Shown here: in pieces, positions 54,346-64,000 of the stretch
How positions within the stretch are numbered: position 1 is the first letter of the stretch
How the letters are laid out: each line of letters begins with the position of its first letter
Source: Moniliophthora roreri
Lineage: Eukaryota > Basidiomycota > Agaricomycetes > Agaricales > Marasmiaceae
Assembly (NCBI GenBank): GCA_001466705.2
Contig: LATX02000123.1
Location: 248,001-312,000 of the forward strand
Reading direction: 5' to 3'
Length of the DNA stretch: 64,000 nucleotides
Position numbers and translations under genes: made by a program
Notes under the pieces: model-generated
Seen by the model: only the letters and a program-made list of their open reading frames with translations
The model's database searches: none
Told to the model about the DNA's origin: nothing

Positions 54346-56322
54346 AACAAGTCGTGTGAGCGATGCAATTTTATTTTCCTAATCATTGCAAATATCTCCA
54401 AACAAAGCTAGCGTTGGCCCAGGGCCACTGGCAATGGCAAGCGCTCCGTTCTCCTTCAACAGCTCTCTTTGATCTGTCTTCGCCCTTTCAATTTCCGTTT
54501 CGCTCCCAGATAAGCAAGGCCTCAGCATTGGACGCGCGTTTCGAGTATGTAATCAACCCGAGATACGGAAATAGTCTTTAGCCTGACCGTCAGCTCGCAT
54601 CAACTCCAGCTAACTTTTTCTAACCAAAACCCGTGATATACTTATATATCCACATGTCCATGTCAATCCGAGATAAAACGCCCCATTAATTCACCTGCAA
54701 GCAAAGTTTCTCACGTAAGTCCTATGGTTGACGCTGTCAGACAACTTCGGCCCCAACGTCAACGACACCTGGTCCTTGTGCTTCTTGCCGTCACATTCGC
54801 TCATTCTGGATCTTCTTCCGCCGACGTCGGAGTATGGCCAAGGCAAGCATTACAGGACATGGTAGGCAAAGGCAACGGCCGCGAGGAATGGCGCTCCTAA
54901 GACGCGTACAGCTTCGTGTACTTACTAGGTGTGTAGCATCAGCAAAGCTACACCCGCGTTTCCGGCGTTCCATGCATTACTTGTATTTCAGCTTCAGAGG
55001 GAGAATGCGAGTCAATACACTAAAGCAGATACAATTCAACAGCTATATTGAAAGGCGGGAGTGCGGAAGCGGAAGGATGGAGAGCAAGCGGAACCCAAAA
55101 TTCCGACCATCAACAAGAGCACGTGAGAGGCCAAACCTTTACGTCGAACCATCATCGCGGAGCCTGCCCCCGACAACCTCGATTTTCCTCACTCAGAAAG
55201 TGATATCACAATGATCTTCTCCCCCACTTTATGAGCCGATTCGATGATTCTGTCAAGGATCAACCAATGACTTTCAAGACTCAAGCCTACAACTTCAAGG
55301 TTCTCTTCAATGCTCTAGCTCTCAAGCCATCTGCGGTGGTCAAATGCTTTGGTCTCGCCTACTCAGCCCTACTAGGTTCTACGGCTTGGCTCTCCGGCTG
55401 ACTTTCAGTGACTAATAGGTCTTTTTTCAGCATTATGATTCCACCTCGCAGTCGGAATCACGTAAACAAAAATGGCAGGGTGTAGGACATGATAAATTTG
55501 AGAGGACTTCGAACCAGGTGTGTTGTACTTATATCTGCTGGTGCATTTGGTCTGACAAATTGGCAATAGCCGGTCCCAAACGACCTCAAGATGGTCACCT
55601 GTAACACAGTCGCCGTGCCACGGGCTTCTACCCGGACAGAAATCAGCCGGCCAGCCTTACTTGCATTGACGACTGTGTTACACCATCAATCAGCTGTGGC
55701 AGCATATCCTTAGTATGGCATTTACGGATTGAATGATAGGTAATTTTGTGTATTGTAGATGTATTTTATGGTATTGTACAATATCAGGACCTCGTTGTGC
55801 AATACCATCAAATACGAGCGGAATTGGTATTGAAAAAGCCAATTTCCGCATTTTAGAATACAAATAATACAATTGTAGCTTTGCTGATGTAGGCATAATA
55901 CATTGGATTCTCTGGTTCTATATGACACAGGTTGCTACACCTGAGGCCTGAATTTTAGCCTCAGTTCAGGTCAGTCCCTCATGATCAAGCTGAGTTGATA
56001 CGGGACATTTTTTGTTCGGGCAGACTACCTTTGGTTACATTGCTCTCGTTGGCGTCTTTTCCTATCTCCGCGAGAAACCACCCGTGCCGACTTCGCCTAT
56101 AGAGACTTGGCAGTGTACAATCATGTACAAATGGAAGCTGTCACGAAGGCATCCATTCACGGCCAGCGTCTCGCTCAAGAAGAATAATAACGCTTAAAAA
56201 GTCCTACGAACCTGACATTTCAACCGCTGCTGCCGGTACTCCTTCGATCGTCTGAATACGGGCGCCTGTCGATAAGGGAACATAAAACTGCACGCACCCC
56301 ATCTACTGATCCCTCACACCCC
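54346..56322. other. 2 kb AT-rich region before the P450
   Basis: No supported gene. A small plus-strand segment at 56012-56110 (FGYIALVGVFSYLREKPPVP) looks like a membrane-anchor remnant but has no continuation. The most structured part is the inverted-repeat cluster at 55760-55849, listed separately. Confidence 0.45.
55760..55849. repeat. Two adjacent imperfect hairpins (candidate MITE-like element)
   Basis: Arms of 22 bases at 55760-55781 and 55795-55816 (TGTATTTTATGGTATTGTAC / revcomp of GTGCAATACCATCAAATAC) pair with three mismatches over a 13-base loop. Immediately after, GCGGAATTGG (55818-55827) pairs with CCAATTTCCGC (55839-55849) with one bulge. TATTG words recur around both stems. 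Confidence 0.6.
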
Positions 56323-58532
56323 ATGGCTGGACTCACCATCTACGTTTCTTCTGTGTTATCCCTTTTGCTCATCTTCGTACTCAAGAAGATACTATCCTAC
56401 CGATCAAATCCGAATTATCCTCCCGGGCCACCAGGACAGCTCCTCATTGGGAATCTAAGGCAAATTCCCGATAAGAAGCCGTGGTTGGCATACACAAAAT
56501 GGGCGAAGGAATACGGTATCGGCGCAGTTTTTATACAAGGTATAGCACTAATTGTCCTATCCAGGTGATGTTATGCATCTGGAAGTCATGGGTGATCACA
56601 TCGTCATCCTCAATAGTTCGAGCGCTGCAAACGATCTGCTCGAGAAACGGTCTCGGATATACTCGGGACGGCCTTACGAAGATGTAGCACTAACGTACGT
56701 TCAACAACAGCAACTGTGCACCATGTCCTCAAACATTTTTCAATAGCACTGGATGGGGCATTAATATTAGTGCGTTCAAATTGTCTCTGGCCCGTTCATT
56801 TCCGATATTCATGGTCATTTTCATCAACAGCATTTCAAAGCTATTCTGATAAGTGGCGAAAAAATCGGAGACTCTACCAGCAAGTCTTTAGACCTGATGC
56901 CATCGTACGCTTACTCCCCGCTATTCAGCAATGTATCGGGATATTTCTGGGAAATCTTCTTGGCAGTCCAGAAAGATTCATGGACCATGCTGCTTTGTAA
57001 CCTTCCTTCTTTGCCTGATTCATAGTGTACTTGGCTCACTAGCATATTCTGTAGGCTGTCTGGTGGTGTGCCCTTAAAGACCCTGTATGGACTTGATATT
57101 ACAAGTGGGGAAGATCCGTTGATAGCTATAGCGGAATCCGCGATAAGCACCATGGATACAATATTCTCACCACGGTTCATTGCCCTTTTGAAGTTTCTCC
57201 CTTTCATTATGTCCGTTCCCCGTTGGATTCCGGTTCTGGGGCCTGTGAGGAAATACATTGAAGCTACTCAAAAAAGCCTTGAAGATTTACGGGAAGTGGC
57301 CCTTCAGCATGCTCAGAGGAATGTGGTGCGTAGCGCTTAGATTCTCCCCTGCTGTTCTCTCAACTTGTATGTCATTTGTGTGCAGGAATCTGGTTTGGAA
57401 AATGATGGCATTGTACTACGCCTCATACGAGAGGTGAATATGGATGATATTAACCCGGGGAAGGAGATCTGCCGAATTAAAGATATGGCAGCAACTGCCT
57501 ATGCAGGTCTGTTTTTGTTTTTTTTTCATTCCCACAACTAGGTATACCTGAGATTGATCTGCGTTCAATATAGCGGGCGCTGACACGGTGCGTACCTTAC
57601 AAACATGCGGCGATGATTAATTATTAACAACATGTAGACATTGTCCTCCATTGACACCTTTTTCCTGGCAATGGCAAGGAACGTGGACTTTCAGAAGATA
57701 GCTCAACAAGAGATCGACAGAGTAGTGGGCAAAGACCGATTGCCTACGCTTGATGATCGCGGGACTCTACCACACGTTGAAGCCATATACCAGGAAGTCA
57801 TGAGGTGGCATCCTGCAGGTCCTCTCGGTGAGTGTCCTACATAATCTCGTCATGATCGTAGTGTTGACTTGACTCTCTGTACTAGGTGGTCCGCATTTAA
57901 CGACCGAGGCCGATAATTATCGCGGCTACTACATACCACAAGGTCTGTTTTTAGAGCCCCAGATTGGAACGGATCCGAACTACTTGACTTACTATCTTCA
58001 GGTACCATTGTGCTTGCCAACCTATGGTGCGCGCGCTGAGTTGAAATAACATACATATTCAGTATACTGAATCCTGGCTCAAGGGCTATTACACATGACC
58101 CGGAAGTTTTTCCTGACCCAGACGACTTCAAACCAGAGAGGTTTCTCAATTCAAAGGGACATATAAACGATGTGCTCGCCTATGGCTATGGAAGAAGGTG
58201 AGTTATTTTCTGTAACGTTGAATAGAGGCAGCTTTGAGATGATTTCCACATAGAATCTGTGTCGGACGACACCTCGCTGACACACTACTATGGTTGGCCT
58301 TCGCTTCCGTTCTCGCTTGCTTCAGCATTGGAAAAGAGAAAGACGAGCAGGGGCACGAAATTGATATACCCGAGGCATATTCAGACGGTCCCGTATTCTT
58401 TTCGTAAGAATATTCCTATTTTTCTCTCAGGAGTAAATCTGAAATACATTTATATGTAGCCATCCATTACCGTTCCGCTGTAGCATTACGCCTCGACACG
58501 AGGGAGTCGAGAGCTTGTTAGCGCGAACTTGA
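56323..58532 (+). CDS. Cytochrome P450 monooxygenase
   Basis: Membrane-anchored haem-thiolate oxygenase; substrate unknown. N-terminal anchor LTIYVSSVLSLLLIFVLKKI is followed by the proline hinge NYPPGPPGQLLIGNLRQIP. Later landmarks: DKWRKNRRLYQQVFRPDAI (helix C), AATAYAAGADTTLSSIDTFF (helix I A-G-x-D-T), VEAIYQEVMRWHP (E-x-x-R), FPDPDDFKPERFLNSKG (PERF), then YGYGRRICVGRHLAD, the haem loop with its Cys, and a C-terminus SHPLPFRCSITPRHEG. Many introns of 50-60 bases interrupt it; the last one (GTAAGA...TATGTAG) is needed to reach the conserved end. All functional motifs are intact. Style resembles the fungal O-methylsterigmatocystin-oxidoreductase-like group. The adenylate-forming enzyme starts 340 bases downstream on the same strand. 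Confidence 0.92.
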
Positions 58533-58872
58533 AGCTGCACGTCTTTTCGGCGTCGTCACGGTACAGATGCCTTGGCCCTTTTGTAATTTTCGTCAAAATA
58601 GTGTCTTTTTATGCCCTTGTCCTCGACTGGATTGGAACGTGTTTGATATTGATGTACCACACTAATAAGCAACCGAGTAACTTGAACGTGTGAGAATGAG
58701 GTTGGACCGGCGCTTCTATTCCAAACCCCCACTCTTCCTATGCTCAGATCCACTGTTTGCGGAGTTGAAATGTCGGAAGCAAGTGTGAAACTGACGGAAA
58801 GTCTCAGTCTTCCGATGGTCATGGTGAGCCGTGTATGTATAATCGGTCCTACCCTCTAGCTCACACCTCGAG
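58533..58872. other. P450 to adenylate-forming enzyme spacer
   Basis: 340 bases between two same-strand genes: 3' end of the first and promoter of the second. No other gene seen. Confidence 0.5.
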
Positions 58873-60736
58873 ATGTTCAGAACACATCTAACCAATCTGG
58901 AAGAAGCCTTGAGGAAGCATCCCTCGGCCATAGCATTCAAAATACCTGTTATTGATCCACAATCGTCAGAGTTACAAGGTTGGATGCCAATTTCATACTT
59001 GCAGTGGGCTTTGGATATAGATTCTCTTGCGAGACATTGGTTCCATGTCTTGAGCAAGAATGAGGTAGAACAAGGCTCAGTCGTGGCATTATGGTGAGTT
59101 GTTTTGCTGCTTCTCTGGCCCAATTTTCCACTCAACAAATCATTTTCAGCTTAGGAGGATACGAGTACATTGATGTCGTTCAAATCTACGCCATTTCAAA
59201 GGCCGGTTATATTCCTCACGTATTTAGTCGGCTTCCCGGAATATCCGCCGTCAAAGACCTCTTGCGCAAATCGAATACTAAAGTGCTTATACGCAGTACC
59301 AGCTTCAAGGAGGTGCTGAAAGCCATCGATGATATTCTTGTACTCAATTCGGCCAGACTAGAGGACGTCGATTTCTCAAATACGGGGCCTATTCCAGCTC
59401 TGCCGGAAAAACATGCCGAAGATACAGCGCTCATTGCTCACACCAGTGGCTCGACGTCTGGCGCACCCAAATTGGTTTACGTGAGCTACAGATGGCTGGA
59501 TGGTTCTGTAAAGAAATGTGACAAGCCATTGTATCCTAACACGGGCAAACCGGAAGTTGTAAACTGGATGTGAGTCGTACTACATCAGCCAGGATGTGCA
59601 CTAAGAAATCGAACCTGTTTCAGGGGAAGCATTTGTCATATGGCCCAGCTTGTTGGTATGTCGGAACCTGCCGCCATTCGAACATAGTTGACCGTATTTT
59701 CTAAGGGATCTTGGGCAGGGCGAAAGACGGAGACTGTACTATACAACTGAGGAAACCCGGAGACCTGGATGAGCTAATCGATCTAGTTAAACGTGATATT
59801 CTCGACACTCTGTTCGTCTTCGCACCATCACTGGTCAAGCTGCTGAATGCGTCGCAAACTGACCACCATCTTCGGGCATCACTCGCTCGGCTAAAAAGGG
59901 TTAGAACTGGGGGCGCAACTCTACCTCGTTCGGCGGAGGACTTTGCTGTGAAGAATAACATTGACATCGTTGTGAGTTACACCAAATTTGTCTCCGTTTG
60001 TATCTGAAACTCACCGAGCGATATCCTAGAATGTGTACGGTGCCACGGAAGTCGGCTTAATGATGATATCCAAGGGCACCAGATGCGATCCATCGAATCA
60101 TCTTCACATCCACAATATACCTGGGATATCGTATCGTTTCGACCCAGTAACTCATGATGAAGGAGAAAGCAGACAGTCCAGCATGAAATTACTTGAGCTG
60201 GTGGTGCTCTCTGACTCTATTGACTGTCCAAGTCCTGATTTTCGGCGACCCGATGACGGTCATTTTCACACTGGCGATCTCTGGGAGCAAGCCGACAGCG
60301 GAGGATATATCTATCGAGGTCGGGACGATGACTGGATCAAGTGCGAGAATGCATGTCGTTGTGACACCAGGTGCGTTCTTCGTCGTGGTTAGTGTGCTGC
60401 TTCTCTGAAGAAAGGTGAAGCGCAATAGAAGAGAACGCACGCGCAAGTTGCAACGAGCTTATCTTCGATTGCGTGGTTGTTGGAAACAATCGACCTTCTC
60501 CTGTGCTTTTCGTTGAACCGAAGGAAGATAGAGAATGCGAGAAGCTAAGGGAAGAGATATTCAGGCGAATGGAGCCATTCAATAGCCAACGCCTGTTCCA
60601 TGAGAGGATAGCGTCTCCGCGGATGATTGTCATCGTCCCAAAGAATGAACTGCCGAGGACGGCGACTAAGGGCAATATTCGTCGAAAGGTCGTCGAAGAA
60701 ATGTACTACCAGTTATTAGATGAGATATATGTGTAG
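58873..60736 (+). CDS. Stand-alone adenylate-forming enzyme (AMP-binding, NRPS-like A domain)
   Basis: Activates a carboxylic acid as acyl-AMP. Exons 58873..59093, 59150..59569, 59624..59655, 59706..59971, 60030..60370 and 60421..60736 sum to 531 residues. ANL-superfamily motifs: TALIAHTSGSTSGAPKLVYV (phosphate loop), NVYGATEVGLM, DGHFHTGDLWEQ (ribose-binding Asp), YIYRGRDDDWIKCENACRCD (hinge), and NELPRTATKGNIRRKVVEEM with the C-terminal catalytic Lys. It resembles the A domain of basidiomycete NRPS-like reductases (A-T-R), but the protein stops right after the A domain (DEIYV), with no carrier or reductase part downstream. So it is either a ligase in its own right or a truncated multidomain gene. 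Neighbouring P450 suggests a shared pathway. Exon 5/6 boundary uses a less obvious acceptor. Confidence 0.88.
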
Positions 60737-61056
60737 TTCATGTACATGTAATACTGCGACTGCGCCCCTAATGGAGTATCTTGGACCGCGACGCGTCGCG
60801 GGAAGCGGCTTAAGCGGTTCCGCCAAGGCTTCGCTTGTTAGCTTTTCCACCTCACAACCATCATTAGTAGCATAGCATTTCCAAATCCAATCTCCTCGGT
60901 TGGCTTTCAGGTTCAAAATCAAATCGTTTCGTAGATACCAAACATGTGCTCGACGCACTACTGTGGGTCATCCGATGCAATTACTCTTTCAAAACAAGCG
61001 TACTAATCCTTCGAAAAGAATTTCCATTCCTTTGACAGGTCCACTTTCTCATTACA
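60737..61056. other. Intergenic region with a 16-base palindrome
   Basis: Between the adenylate-forming enzyme and the 61057 gene. Apart from the palindrome listed separately, nothing was recognised. Confidence 0.5.
60786..60801. promoter_or_regulatory. Perfect GC-rich palindrome containing ACGCGT
   Basis: CCGCGACGCGTCGCGG is self-complementary over 16 bases and centres on ACGCGT, the MluI cell-cycle box bound by MBF-type factors in fungi. It is followed by a GCGGCTTAAGCGG near-repeat. It lies about 260 bases before the 61057 start. Confidence 0.45.
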
Positions 61057-61578
61057 ATGTCTTTTCTCACTCTCTTCAATACCAAATCCAAATCCGACCC
61101 TTCTGGTGGTCGAAAAACACACAAACATTACGATAGCACCCATACCAGCCTTGCAAATCATACTTCAGAACCTTGTACTACCCCGGCGGAGAACTCAAGC
61201 CGGACCAATGCCACGATTCAGTCTCTGACATTCAACTCTAACCCAAAGGAAGGACATGAAGATCCTTACACACCATTGCCAGTCAAAGGTTCCGTGAAGA
61301 GGATGATGCGGAAGGCCAGGATAAGGAAAACAGAGATGGAAGCGGAAACGTTGTCTGATTCTGATTCCAGGTGGAGTCGGACAAATTCCGAGTCCGGGAC
61401 CTCCGTTTCTGACCATTCCGAAACGATGGTGGCCGGCGAGATATCTGGAGAAACTGTATGGAAACCAGAGGTGGAGTGGACGCTGGAAGAGACTGAAGAT
61501 GGCAGAGGCGTTGTTAGGTTCCATTTCCTGGATCAAGTGGCAGAAAAGGACGAGGAGGAACTGGAAGGAAACGGCTAA
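61057..61578 (+). CDS. Hypothetical protein, acidic/Ser-rich, 173 residues
   Basis: Single exon starting MSFLTLFNTKSKSDPSGGRK. Basic middle (KGSVKRMMRKARIRKTEME), Ser-rich stretch (SDSDSRWSRTNSESGTSVSD), then a compact, more ordered end (VWKPEVEWTLEETEDGRGVV, RFHFLDQVAEKDEEELEGNG). No domain recognised. A single clean frame with a fungal-type start context argues that it is real; the palindrome upstream may be its control site. Confidence 0.6.
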   Translation: MSFLTLFNTKSKSDPSGGRKTHKHYDSTHTSLANHTSEPCTTPAENSSRTNATIQSLTFNSNPKEGHEDPYTPLPVKGSVKRMMRKARIRKTEMEAETLSDSDSRWSRTNSESGTSVSDHSETMVAGEISGETVWKPEVEWTLEETEDGRGVVRFHFLDQVAEKDEEELEGNG

Positions 61579-62382
61579 AGGATATCCGTTCGCTGTGGCC
61601 GCGAATCTCGACGCCAGAGGTTAATTTCAGGCGCCGCCGGGGCAGTCTTCGTTCACATCACCCCAGTGGCCTCGTCACTTTCGCATCGTCTCTATCACAT
61701 CGTCCTTGCCATTCCTCATGGCGGCACCAGATATGTGTACCCGCGCTCTGTATAACATTGCCTTGTTCGTAGGCCGCAACACTCGTTACGCCCCCGCGGG
61801 CCGCCTGTGATTCTGGTCAATCACATACGCGTTATCACTTCCCAAGACTCCTGAATTCGAGCACTATCATTCCATTCCATTGGCCTTCCGATCCGTCTGA
61901 TCCAAGACGCGGCCACGTGGGACTACTGGAACTTGTAACGACTTACGCCGCCCTAGCCAAGCTGAATCATACGATGACTTGGTGTTGCTCCGCCGGTCCA
62001 TAGCTAGTTGGAGGCAAAGTTGTAGGAGGTTGCATTATCGGTACGCATGTAAGTATAAGCCTTTTGCATTGCATATCACCTCTCAGACATGACTTAGGGA
62101 TAACATTGGGGAAGTGAGACTCGGTCTTCCTTTGCGGTCTGAGACCGGCGCATCGCATTCACCGATGTTATACAATAGCATCCAACAATTCACGTCATGT
62201 TATCCATTATGCTACTATTCTCATTGTCGAAACCGCTCACAACCGAACCCTGGTGTACATGGACTATTTGCTCCGTCATTCTTGGACGTCCTTTTCACCC
62301 GAAAGAGCACCAAACACTAGCTGTTCAACTCGCATGCCGATCCTCTAGCATCTATCACTCTCCACTTTGCACTCAAGTCACC
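61579..62382. other. 800 bases without a supported gene
   Basis: Only short frames. The right end may be degraded upstream sequence of the sedolisin fragment. Confidence 0.45.
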
Positions 62383-62556
62383 GAGTTTTCCTTCTCTTCT
62401 TAAGCACTTGAATAAGAGTTCACTCGGACTCCTCAACCCTTTACTCTACTTCGTCAGTTCTATAGCTAATGCGTCCAATGCCGTCGTGAATGGGACAAAC
62501 CCGGGTCGTAATACGGATGGGCTTCCTGCTAGGCATGGATGGGATCGTGAGTTTTG
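62383..62556 (+). pseudogene. Sedolisin (S53 tripeptidyl peptidase) C-terminal fragment
   Basis: The reading frame through LKHLNKSSLGLLNPLLYF, NAVVNGTNPGRNTDGLP and ARHGWD matches the C-terminal part of fungal S53 serine-carboxyl peptidases (family pattern LGFLNPxLY ... NPGCxTxGFxAxxGWDP). Nothing of the catalytic Glu-Asp-Ser region is seen upstream, and the frame ends in unrelated residues after GWD. A cysteine normally in NPGC is Arg here. A dead remnant. Confidence 0.72.
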
Positions 62557-62864
62557 TCTGATTGTATCCTTGGCTTTGCTAATGAGCATACTACCAGCTA
62601 TCACAGGTGTAGTACACCGAGTTTGATGCCCTGCAGACAGCGTTCGGCAGATACTAGATGTACCAGGAAGGAATTACTTCAAAATCATATTACATGAAGT
62701 TATTACTACTAAACCTAATAACTGGCACAACACTCAGACTGGTAAGATATCATCTAGACAGTATTGTTACATTCTCGAACCTAGAAGGGGGCTCTCATCT
62801 ACGAACAGCAGAATCACACTGCTGGTAAGCCAGACAGTTACACGGACTTGTGTCACCGTGCTCA
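62557..62864. other. Short gap before the right-edge gene
   Basis: About 300 bases with nothing recognised. Convergent with the minus-strand gene at 62865. Confidence 0.5.
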
Positions 62865-64000
62865 CTATACTCGTTCATCTACTCTAGCGCCAGTGAAAAG
62901 CCTGTCTCTGTTTCCCTCATGAGCGTTGTGAGACTGTGCCTGTTGATTCCGGCGTGCTGCTTGAGCCATAGCGATATCCTCTCGCGTAACTTGGGCAATT
63001 CCGTCGTCTTCCTGGATTTCAAGGTTACCTTGGGTATCTGGAATGGTCTCAATTGAGTACCGAGTCCTCGCTATCTCTACCGACCGGCCCGCAGGAACAG
63101 AAAATGGTTGCCAAGGCGGTACGTCCAAAGCTTTGGGAATCGAATCGAAGCAATCCAAATCCAGGCTACCTATTTCCCGCACTCTCTCCGTCACGCTATA
63201 CCATTCTGACATCAACCCCCGCCGCTTGTCCTTGTCCCAGATACTGTGGTGTTGGTAGAGACGTCGATGGATGATCTGATTATGGATAAAGATTATAAAC
63301 GTCTGACCCCGGTTACATACCAGCAGCTCCGATCTGACATCAGTGCGGTTGAGATGTCTAGCCAGGGCCTGAAGGAACGCCAACGACTCTCGAATGTGTT
63401 TATCTTCGGCTGACGCGGTCCATGCATTTTCGAAAAACTGCAGCAAGGCCAAACTCTTCTTACGGACCAAAAGATTCGAGTGCGTCCACATCATATCGAC
63501 CAGCGGGAAGGGAATGAAGAAAAGTCGATCTGTGACTCGTTCCAGCCCAGGACGTAACGCTTTGATCGACTTGCATATCGCGTCGATCTCGCCGCGACAA
63601 GCCAGCCCCATCCAATACTGATGCAAAAACATCAGCTTGATACCGCTAGAAGAATAGTGAAGTGGGAATGGAATAGATGGAGGAGGTGCGTCGTGGATGT
63701 AGCTACAGGATTCGCTCTTCGACTCGAAAAACCTACGCGAATCGTGTAGTCTATGCTGGATATCCAATGCAGTGGTTTTTTCCCACATCGTGAGGTGCCA
63801 ATGTCCAAACACTACGGACATCACTACCGAAGGTGGCAGCGTCCCCAAAACATTCTCCAGATGACATGTCATCATCGGATCGTCCTTGAACATGCGCACG
63901 GCAAACTGCAATGCTCGCAGCTGGTACACGTTGAGGTTGAAGGATTGGTTCGAGTCTATAGTCATCCCAAGTTCGTCGACCACCTGCAGATCGAACGAAG
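62865..64000 (-). CDS. Unassigned Agaricomycete protein (partial, 5' end beyond right edge)
   Basis: Open frame enters from the right edge and runs to the stop at 62865. The visible part is helical and globular: NVYQLRALQFAVRMFKDDPM, VVMSVVFGHWHLTMWEKTT, FFIPFPLVDMMWTHSNLLVR, LALLQFFENAWTASAEDKHI. A 45-base intron (63276..63320, GTATGT...ATCAG) is likely between SELL and IIHRRLYQHHSIWDKDKRRG; being in frame and stop-free, it can be read through. The end is Gln/Arg-rich (AQAARRNQQAQSHNAHEGNR). No domain recognised. The start is not in the window. Confidence 0.65.
   Translation of the reverse strand, partial: SFDLQVVDELGMTIDSNQSFNLNVYQLRALQFAVRMFKDDPMMTCHLENVLGTLPPSVVMSVVFGHWHLTMWEKTTALDIQHRLHDSRRFFESKSESCSYIHDAPPPSIPFPLHYSSSGIKLMFLHQYWMGLACRGEIDAICKSIKALRPGLERVTDRLFFIPFPLVDMMWTHSNLLVRKKSLALLQFFENAWTASAEDKHIRESLAFLQALARHLNRTDVRSELLVCNRGQTFIIFIHNQIIHRRLYQHHSIWDKDKRRGLMSEWYSVTERVREIGSLDLDCFDSIPKALDVPPWQPFSVPAGRSVEIARTRYSIETIPDTQGNLEIQEDDGIAQVTREDIAMAQAARRNQQAQSHNAHEGNRDRLFTGARVDERV

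Overview
This window is nuclear DNA from a mushroom-forming fungus (Basidiomycota, Agaricomycetes). The grounds are short GT-AG introns of about 45-60 bases in nearly every gene, many short exons, about 50% GC, and gene families typical of Agaricomycetes: F-box/leucine-rich proteins, a WOPR (Gti1/Pac2) regulator, a DUF1996 secreted protein, CBM13-type secreted proteins, type-B carboxylesterases, an extracellular intradiol dioxygenase, a P450 and an adenylate-forming enzyme. Everything was read by eye. Exon boundaries were set by reading frame, splice signals and remembered family motifs; where all exons are listed, their lengths sum to a whole number of codons.

Layout. 0-9 kb is mostly housekeeping and regulation: a small heat shock protein cut by the left edge with a perfect heat shock element, an unassigned DNA-binding-like protein, the HSF-binding protein HSBP1 diverging from TFIIH subunit TFB2, and a WOPR transcription factor. 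9-18.4 kb holds an aldo/keto reductase, a secreted carboxylesterase (E1) and, convergent with it, a zinc alcohol dehydrogenase pseudogene. 18.4-27.6 kb holds a RING-like protein, a mitochondrial ICT1-type GGQ hydrolase, an unresolved coding-like stretch, the DUF1996 protein and a TMEM53/DUF829 hydrolase. 27.6-33.1 kb has two decayed esterase fragments, a membrane protein and a LAMTOR1-like protein. 34-42.6 kb has the dio­xygenase, two F-box proteins, an ECM11-domain protein and a small cysteine-rich secreted protein. 44-48.6 kb is a tandem pair of secreted ricin-B-fold/CBM13 proteins. 50-54.3 kb has a second intact esterase (E2) followed by a frameshifted short-chain dehydrogenase. 56-60.7 kb pairs a P450 with a stand-alone adenylate-forming enzyme. 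The right end has an unknown small protein, a sedolisin fragment and a gene cut by the edge.

The most notable signal is the history of one esterase family. Two intact genes, two decayed copies and one duplicated 3' tail lie within about 41 kb, and both intact esterases sit next to a dead alcohol-oxidising enzyme. The best candidate for an undescribed pathway is the P450 plus the adenylate-forming enzyme that lacks carrier and reductase domains. I found no rRNA, no convincing tRNA and no intact transposon.
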